From Bryobacterales bacterium (GTDB taxonomy: Bacteria; Acidobacteriota; Terriglobia; Bryobacterales; Bryobacteraceae), in NCBI GenBank assembly GCA_016713735.1, contig JADJOP010000035.1, positions 1 to 22,021 of the forward strand: DNA of 22,021 nt, in the 5' to 3' direction. The notes under the pieces were generated by a model. It saw only the letters and a list, made by a program, of their open reading frames with translations, had not been told where the DNA came from and did no database searches. The translations under genes and the position numbers were made by a program. This document shows positions 16,534-22,021 of this stretch, piece by piece (positions within the stretch are counted from its first letter, which is position 1; every line of letters starts with the position of its first letter).

Positions 16534-17235
16534 TCATCCAAGTGCCGCCAGCGACGTCTCTTCCTCCAACCGCGCCGCCTCTTCCCGTTTCCCCATCATC
16601 CAACCCCGCACCGCGTGCTGCCCGCCCAGCCCAAACGCAATCGCCCCCGCCAGCGCCGCTCCCCCCACCAGAATCACGAACGCCGCGAAAAACACCCCCG
16701 GCGCGAAGTTCAACACATCGGCCGCCACCACCACACCCGTGAACATCACAATCGCCCGCACCACCGCCGCCCAGCGCCTAGGCGCCGGCAGCTTCTCCTC
16801 GGCCGCCCACAGCAGCGTACTCCGCGACAGATACAGGCTCAACCACATCCCAGCCAGCAGGATCAGCCCCGCCGTGGCGCCTTCGGCGCCAGCAGCACCA
16901 CCGCTTCCACAATCCGCTGCGTCCACTGCGTCTCAAACACACTAATCGCCGACAACACCCCGCCCAGCAGCAGCAGCCAGAACACAGCCCGCGCCACCAG
17001 CGGCCCCGTGCGCAAATCGCCTCCGCCGCAACAGGTTCGACAGCCCCGACCGCTTCAAACCGGTCCGCCGCCATGCCTTTTTCACCACGCGACACCACAA
17101 AACGACCGCGTGCGCCAGCACCCACGCCGCCCCCAGAATCAGCACCGCCACAAACAGCGGCGGCAGATAGTGCGTCAGCCCCCCGTACAAATGCCCCCAC
17201 GTCCGTTGCACAATCTCGTTAATCGTTTCCAGCAT
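16534..17235 (-). CDS. Mechanosensitive-channel-like TM-helix membrane protein, frameshifted
   Basis: The start at 17235 has a strong AGGAGGTG ribosome site four bases upstream. The first part is MLETINEIVQRTWGHLYGGL, then TM1 LPPLFVAVLILGAAWVLAHA and a basic loop with a leucine-rich stretch (LKRSGLSNLLRRRR). Frames change near 17015 and 16890. The continuation gives TM2 ARAVFWLLLLGGVLSAISVF, TM3 GATAGLILLAGMWLSLYLS, and two more helices (AAVVRAIVMFTGVVVAADVL and VFFAAFVILVGGAALAGAIA), then a charged tail. This layout resembles the conserved TM-helix family related to small mechanosensitive channels, but without the MscS beta domain. About 233 residues. Its ATG lies three bases after the glycosyltransferase stop, so the two are almost certainly co-transcribed. 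Channel function is inferred from resemblance only. Confidence 0.65.
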
Positions 17236-17238
17236 GGC

Positions 17239-18620
17239 TCACCTCCTGCGCGCCCGCCGCCCGCTCACCGGGATGCGGCGCCTTCGGGTTTTCCCTACAA
17301 CCCACCGGTACGGCTTCATCGCCTCAAACGTCAGGCACAGCCGTTCCATCTCGCTCCTCCACCGCGTCGGCATCCAGCGGCTTGGTCTCGATCACCCAGC
17401 TCGCCACCCGCCCCATATACAGCGGCGTGAACGACCGCATCATATGCCCCCGCTCCACCGGCTGCCGGTGCCGGCGGCGGCAAACTCCTACACAATCCCC
17501 GTCCACAAATCGTCGTCAATGTGAAAGCTCTCCGCGGCCGCCGCCTCGCGCGCGGCCCTGGCCAGCCCGCCCAGCGCCTGCATCGTGGTTGCCGATAGCG
17601 CGATCTTCCACACATCGCGCAAATCCTCCCAACCCTTCGCGAATGCGTTCACCATCCGCTCCACATTCACCGCGATCGGCTCCAGCCCCACGTCGTAACG
17701 GAAGCCATACAACTCGCATGGCTGGCTGCCCGCGCGATCGCGCCACGCCGGCTCATACCGCGCCGTCAAGGCAAACACGCTCGACAACACCTGCTGCAGC
17801 ATCGCCGACAGATCCGACCCCGGGTCCTTGGCGTCATGCAGCTTCGCCCCTAGAAACGCCTGGCACACGCGAAAGCTCTCCGCCACCGCCGTCGTCGTCA
17901 TCCAGATGTCGATGCCGAAGCGCGCCACGTCCGATTCCCAATCCTCGTGCTGCAAATACCGCCGCACCATCGCCGTCGACAACCCGAAGTCCCCGCCAAT
18001 CGGCTGCCGGATCCGAGGACCATACAGCGCGCGGGTCAGTGGATAAATGATCGAATTCGTGATCGTGCCGTCGTACTTTGGCGATGGTAGTAAGGCGCGA
18101 CGAAATCGAAGTCGCTGTGCAACACCGGCCGCACCAGCAGGTCGATCCACTCCGGCGTAATCGAACGCAGATCCGAATCCACCACGCAGCAGGCCCGCGC
18201 GTTCAGATCCGACGCCATCTGGAAAATCATGCGGAACGCCGAACCCTTGCCCGGCACACCGTGATACGGAAAGGAAAGCCGGTGCACGCCCGACAGCGGC
18301 GTGTTCAGCAGCAGCAGCCGCGGATCAGCAGCCTCCACACCCAACACCGCCTGCGGCGTACCGTCCTTCGAACCGCCATCGGAGTTGATGATGATCGACC
18401 GGTATTGCGGAAAATACTTCTGCAACCCCGCCACCGCCGCACGCACCACATGCCCGATCGTGCGGGCATTGTTGTAGCTCGGAATGCCGATCACAATGTC
18501 GGCTTCCTTCAGGTCGCTGATCGCGGCCGTAGCCGCTGCCGGCAACATCGGAGCCGGCTTACCCGCATCCACGGCCCTCGCCGAACCGATATTAACACTC
18601 CTGCGGCGGATACACCTCAC
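17239..18620 (-). CDS. GT-A glycosyltransferase resembling mannosyl-/glucosylglycerate synthases, frameshifted
   Basis: Nucleotide-sugar-dependent glycosyltransferase. The segments are ADIVIGIPSYNNARTIGHVV, IIINSDGGSKDGT, GVPGKGSAFRMIFQMA, the metal-binding DxD motif in VVDSDLRSITPEWI, then YDGTITNSIIYPLTRALYG, IRQPIGGDFGLS, ARFGIDIWMTTTAVAESF and GAKLHDAKDPGSDLSAMLQQ. The order GKG, DxD, P-WI, QP-GG, D-W and the late KLHD histidine follows mannosylglycerate synthase and relatives that make compatible solutes; this is recalled resemblance, and the sugar and acceptor are not determined. Frames change near 18078 and 17500. The C-terminal helical part (ERGHMMRSFTPLYMGRVASW) ends at TGA 17239-17241. 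The start is doubtful: GTG at 18620 is in frame, while ATG 18548 gives a shorter protein. It lies between the DUF302 and TM-protein genes. Confidence 0.75.
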
Positions 18621-18649
18621 GCCTGCACGCCTGCGCCCGCCCCGCGTCC

Positions 18650-19133
18650 CTACCGCTTGTTCAGAAACGCCAGCATGCGCGCTTCATCGTTGCGCACCTG
18701 CCGCCGCACCACCGCCGCCTCATTGCGGAACACCCCGCCCACCCATCCCTTATTCACGCCGGATACGTACACCTTTGCCGCCTTCTTTATACACCGCCAC
18801 CGAACACGGCATCATCGCCAGGCTCGACTTCTTGCCCGACTTCAACACGCTGCACGCATACTGCTCGTTGCACAGCGCGATCACTTCAATCCGCCCGGCT
18901 CGTCATAGCCGGCCTCCACTAACCGCGTCTGCATGCCCTCCACCGGCGTCGCCCGCCACCCTTCATGCGCGGCGTTGTCCTGATCGTCTGCACGGTCAAT
19001 GTCTCGAAATTAGTGGCCTCGTGCTCCCAAATCGCCCCCGCGTCCACGACACCGCGATCGCGATCGTGAACGCGGCTCCCAGAAGAGCCTATAGAACCCC
19101 CACGCGAAATGCGATTTCCAGAAATGCGGTCAT
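18650..19133 (-). CDS. DUF302-like protein with N-terminal membrane anchor, frameshifted and with an in-frame TAG
   Basis: The start at 19133 has GGAGG five bases upstream. The N-terminus MTAFLEIAFRVGVL is followed by a TAG (19089-19091) and then ALLGAAFTIAIAV, which together would make one membrane helix. After an indel the protein reads EHEATNFETLTVQTI, MQTRLVEAGYDEPG, IEVIALCNEQYACSVLKSGK, KSSLAMMPCSVAVYKEGGKV and YVSGVNKGWVGGVFRNE, and ends FLNKR at TAG 18650-18652. The central part matches DUF302 (the cysteine-containing P-C-V-VY segment and the late V-GVN segment). At least three indels and the stop need correcting. DUF302 proteins have no settled function. It is the first gene of the minus-strand cluster with the glycosyltransferase and TM protein, and it diverges from the ABC exporter gene. 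Confidence 0.6.
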
Positions 19134-19316
19134 GACACCCTCCAGTTCACCCGCTCACGAACCTGAGCCGGTGGGGAAGTAGCTGGATCTTCGCTCCGGG
19201 CCCGTAGAATCGCCAAGAACGCGCGCCAATTCCAGCCTTCCGTCTCCTCTTCACCTCCTTTCTCCCCTCCCATCGGCGACTAATGGAACCTGTACGGATC
19301 AGGAGAGATTCCAACC

Positions 19317-21049
19317 ATGGGCATTTGTATCACTACCTGCGCGCACACCGAAGCTCGCTTGCCGGCGCGCCTAGCCCTGGCCGCCATCAACCAGATCTTC
19401 TCCCTCCTCGATCCCCTCATCTTCCGCCACATCATCGACTCCTACGCCACCTACAACCAGCACTCGCAAGCCGAGGTTGTCGCGGCGTCACGTCCTCCTC
19501 GCGCCGCCGCCGTCGGCGTGGCCTTCGTCTCCCGCGTCGCCAAGAACTTTCAGGATTACTGCGTCAACCGCATCACCCAGCAAGTCGGCGCCCAAATGTA
19601 CGCCGACGGCATCCGCCACTCCTCAGAACTCCCTATCAGGTCTTCGAGGACCAGCGCTCCGGCGAAACCACTCGGCAAGCTCCAGAAGGTCCGCACCGAC
19701 GTCGAACAGTTCATCTAGACCTCGATCAACCTTCTCTTCACCACCCTGATCGGCGTCGTCTTCGTGACCATCTACGCCGTGCACGTCCACTGGTCCATCG
19801 TCCCCGCCTACCTGCTCACCGTCCCCCTGCTCGGCGGCCTCAGCTCCGTGCTTAGCCCAAACGATCAAGGTCGTCCAGAAACAGATCGTCGGGGAAACCA
19901 CCGCGCTGGCCGGCGCCACCACCGAAGTCGTTGCGCAACATCGAGCTCGTAAAAGCCTCGGCCTCGCGAAACAGGAGATCGCTCGCCTCAACTCCACCAC
20001 CAGCAAGATCCTCAAGCTCGAACTGAAGAAGGTACGCTACCTGCGCAGCCCTGAGCTTCATCCAAGGCACCTGGCCGTCAACTCCTCCGCACCTCCATCC
20101 TCTTCCTGATGCTCTACCTGATCTTCACCCAACGCATCACCGTCGGCCAGTTCTTCTCCCTCTTTATCTATTCGTTCTTCATCTTTGGACCGCTCCAGGA
20201 ACTCGGCAACGTCATCAACATCTACCGCGAAACCGAGGTCCGCCTCGGCAACTTCGACGCCATCCTCGCCAAGCCGCCTGAGCCCTCGCCCTGATCAATC
20301 CCGAAACCATCGGCAACCTCGAAACCCTGGCCTTCGACAACGTCACCTTCCAACACCAGAGCGCCGCCAAACCGCCGCCCTCAACGACATCCGCTTTCAG
20401 GCCCGCCGCGGCGACACCATCGCCTTCGTCGGCCCCTCCGGCGCCGGCAAACCACCCTCGTCAAACTCCTGGTCGGTCCTCTACAAACTCGGGCCGCATC
20501 TTTTACAACGGCAACGCCGGAACACCGAAATCGACATCGACGCCTTCCGCGAACGCATCGGTTTCGTCACCCAGGAGCCCCAGCTCTTCTCCGGCTCCAT
20601 CGGCGAGAACCTCACCTTCGTCCGCCCGGGCGCGACCGACGCCGACTGCCTCCAAGTCCTCGAACAGGCCGCCGTCAAAACGCTCCTCGACCGCGCCGAC
20701 CAAGGTCTCGCCACCTGCATTGGCGAAGGCGGCGTGAAAGTCTCCGGCGGCGAAGCAGCGCCTCTCCATCGCCCGCAGCCTGCTCGCAAACCCTGAGTTG
20801 CTGGTGTTCGACGAAGCTACCTCGTCCCTGGATTCCCTCACCGAAGAAGAGGTCAGCCAGACCATCCGCCAAGGTCGCGAACGCCGCGACGCCATCAGCA
20901 TCGTCATCGCGCACCGCCTGTCTACCGTCATGCACGCCGACCGAATCTATGTTCTGGAACGCGGCCGCATCGTCGAATCCGGCCGCCAGGATGAATTGTC
21001 GCCAACAAAGTTACCTCTACTTCGCCATTGGCGTCAGCAAATCGGATGA
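19317..21049 (+). CDS. ABC exporter, fused permease-ATPase (MsbA/MDR type), heavily frameshifted
   Basis: Inner-membrane half-transporter with the permease in the first half and the ATPase in the second. The start at 19317 has AGGAGAG upstream; restoring one C gives MGHLYHYLRAHRSSLAG and then AINQIFSLLDPLIFRHIIDS. Further permease segments are VSRVAKNFQDYCVNRITQQV, LLFTTLIGVVFVTIYAVHV, TSILFLMLYLIFTQRITVG and FFSLFIYSFFIFGPLQEL. The ATPase has Walker A GPSGAGK (broken by a missing base), the Q loop VTQEPQLFSG, signature VSGGE (broken before KQRLSIARSLL), Walker B LLVFDEATSSLDS and the H loop IVIAHRLST. An in-frame TAG lies at 19716-19718. About 577 residues. At least eight corrections are needed. 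The cargo is unknown; lipids or hydrophobic compounds are usual for this type. The start at 19283 is an alternative without a ribosome site. Confidence 0.85.
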
Positions 21050-21074
21050 AGGCCGTGGGAGGCCCTCCCCACAG

Positions 21075-21085
21075 GCCCTTCGGGC
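21075..21085. terminator. Small hairpin between convergent genes
   Basis: GCCC-TTC-GGGC lies in the 78-base gap between the ABC exporter stop and the likely end of the minus-strand gene. It has no T-tract. It is the only terminator-like structure seen there, and may serve either strand weakly. Confidence 0.25.
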
Positions 21086-21127
21086 TGGCCCCTGGCAACG
21101 GCGCTCCGCTTCCCCGCCCGGTAGGAT

Positions 21128-22021
21128 CTACCGCGTCGCCCGCGCCGGCTCGGAAGCCGCAACATCCGCCCCGACGGCGGCGGCCCAGGCTCCGGAATCG
21201 GCTCCGGCGCCGGCTTGCGAATGCGCCCATCCAGCCGGCCCAGAATGCAGTCCCGTGCTTCTGCGCGAACTTCGCATCATCCGGCGACAGCCCGCACCAA
21301 TTCGAGACTTCCTGTTCCGGTAATCTCCAGCACCCCGCAACATGGCGTCGTAGGTGCTTCTTTTTGCGGTCCTGCACCAGCTGTCTTGGCTGACTTGCAG
21401 GCCCGGCGTTCACACCTGCTCGCCCGGCGCCGTCAGCAGCGTCTGGTACACCAGCGACGCCTTGTTCAGCTTCGCCGACTTCCCCAACGTCGACTCCAGC
21501 TTCTTCGACGCGCGTCCAGCTTCGTCATCGCGTTCAAGGTCGGCCTTCGAAATCCGAGGAACTTCACCAGCCCTGACTTCTCCTTCGGCGTCAGATTCTC
21601 CGTCATACGAACAGAAACAGCCCCAGGTTCTCCCCGGTGAAACTCGCCCCCGAACGGCACCATCTGCCGCAGCCTGAAAAAGCGGCTTCCTGGCAGCTGC
21701 CGGGAGTTCGGCTTGGCGCGTTAATCGTCGGCAGCGAAAAAGCTTACCGGCGTCAGCAGCCCCTTCCCGCTCCAGCGTCTCAATCCAGCAGCCCCGGATT
21801 CAGTTCATCAGCCGCTCGCCGCGCTGTGTTTGGCCTGCTCTGGCGTGATCTTCCTCCAGCTTGGCCTCGCGCACGTTCTGCTGCTACGTTGCGTTCGCCG
21901 CGCTGATCTCAAAGCCCAGCGCGCCTTGACGCAGCATGCGCAAGTGCGCACCAGGTCGTAGAGCGTGTGGGTGCCCGTCGTGCGGATCTCCGCGCTTCCC
22001 GAATCGCCCTGCCCGTTGGTG
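21128..22021 (-). CDS. Probable CCA tRNA nucleotidyltransferase / poly(A) polymerase-like protein, badly frameshifted, 5' end outside window
   Basis: Pieces across three frames can be read in order: LRMLRQGALGFEIS, LREKLEED-like charged helices, GENLGLFLFV, MTENLTPKEKSGLVKFLGF, SKKLESTLGKSAKLNKASLV, YQTLLTAPGEQV, VQDRIKKHLR, EITEQEVSNWCGLSPDDAKF, LDGRIRKPAPEPIPEPGPPP. The LRMLR/LGFEIS segment resembles the stretch after the head domain of class II CCA-adding enzymes, and the G-SPDDAKF to LDGR segment resembles their C-terminal LG-PPGP to LDG element. That would make it a tRNA 3'-end CCA polymerase, but the catalytic head domain lies outside the window, so this is tentative. The likely stop is TAG at 21128. 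The tail is Pro-rich. Two in-frame stops and many indels mean it could also be a real pseudogene. Confidence 0.35.

Noticed and set aside
19050..19072. Repeated CGCGATCG units near 19055-19070
   Set aside because: Short GC-rich palindromic repeat inside the DUF302-like coding region; explained by codon usage for the Ile/Ala-rich membrane helix.
1..22021. Widespread pseudogenisation as a biological event
   Set aside because: Housekeeping genes such as mfd, truA, surA and the transporter are all affected the same way and the breaks are single-base losses, which fits sequencing error better.
1..22021. CRISPR arrays, tRNA or rRNA genes
   Set aside because: No regularly spaced direct repeats, cloverleaf-like segments with conserved TTCGA loops, or conserved rRNA stretches were noticed on either strand.

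Overview
The window looks like chromosomal DNA from an Acidobacteriota member, probably of the Solibacter/Bryobacter group. The reasons are its high GC content, a large TonB-dependent receptor with an N-terminal carboxypeptidase-regulatory-like domain (the Oar-like type that is expanded in that phylum), a DHOR-family di-heme oxidoreductase, a nine-heme cytochrome, and SurA- and YhaM-like proteins with the sequence style of that group. This placement is inference from protein resemblance, not a database result. Almost every long gene is broken by one or more single- or double-base indels, while the protein families on either side of each break join perfectly. Most breaks therefore look like assembly or sequencing deletions rather than true pseudogenes. 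Gene entries give the reconstructed extent and say where the reading frame moves.

Layout. 1-531 (+) is the 3' end of mfd. 580-2977 (-) carries truA followed by a DHOR-family di-heme oxidoreductase. 3069-6938 (+) is a run of a SurA-like periplasmic foldase, a YhaM-like OB/HD exoribonuclease, a BlaI-type repressor and an unrecognised membrane protein with a glycine-rich hydrophobic segment. 6939-7243 is non-coding and rich in hairpins, and it leads into a 3.3 kb TonB-dependent receptor (7244-10564). An IS110-family insertion sequence follows. It has an 11-bp inverted repeat near its likely ends (10566-10576 and 12087-12097) and about 290 bases of non-coding DNA after the transposase gene, an organisation like the IS1111 subgroup. 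That non-coding part contains a 22-bp imperfect inverted repeat. 12231-14415 (-) is the nine-heme cytochrome, nearly intact.

The right half holds a membrane-anchored GNAT-like protein (14675-15454, +, intact), a polyphosphate kinase 2 (-), and a minus-strand cluster of DUF302 protein, glycosyltransferase and mechanosensitive-channel-like TM protein. A divergent MsbA-type ABC exporter (+) comes next. The window ends in a badly broken minus-strand gene resembling a CCA tRNA nucleotidyltransferase/poly(A) polymerase.

Functional picture. The region mixes housekeeping (Mfd, TruA, SurA, YhaM, CCA-like) with envelope and redox functions (TonB receptor, DHOR, nine-heme cytochrome, ABC exporter). It also has a possible osmotic or stress cluster: a glycosyltransferase resembling mannosyl-/glucosylglycerate synthases beside a TM-helix protein, with PPK2 downstream on the same strand. 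The strongest candidates for something undescribed are the IS element with its structured flank (a possible guide-RNA locus) and the BlaI-linked membrane protein. No tRNA, rRNA or CRISPR array was seen.
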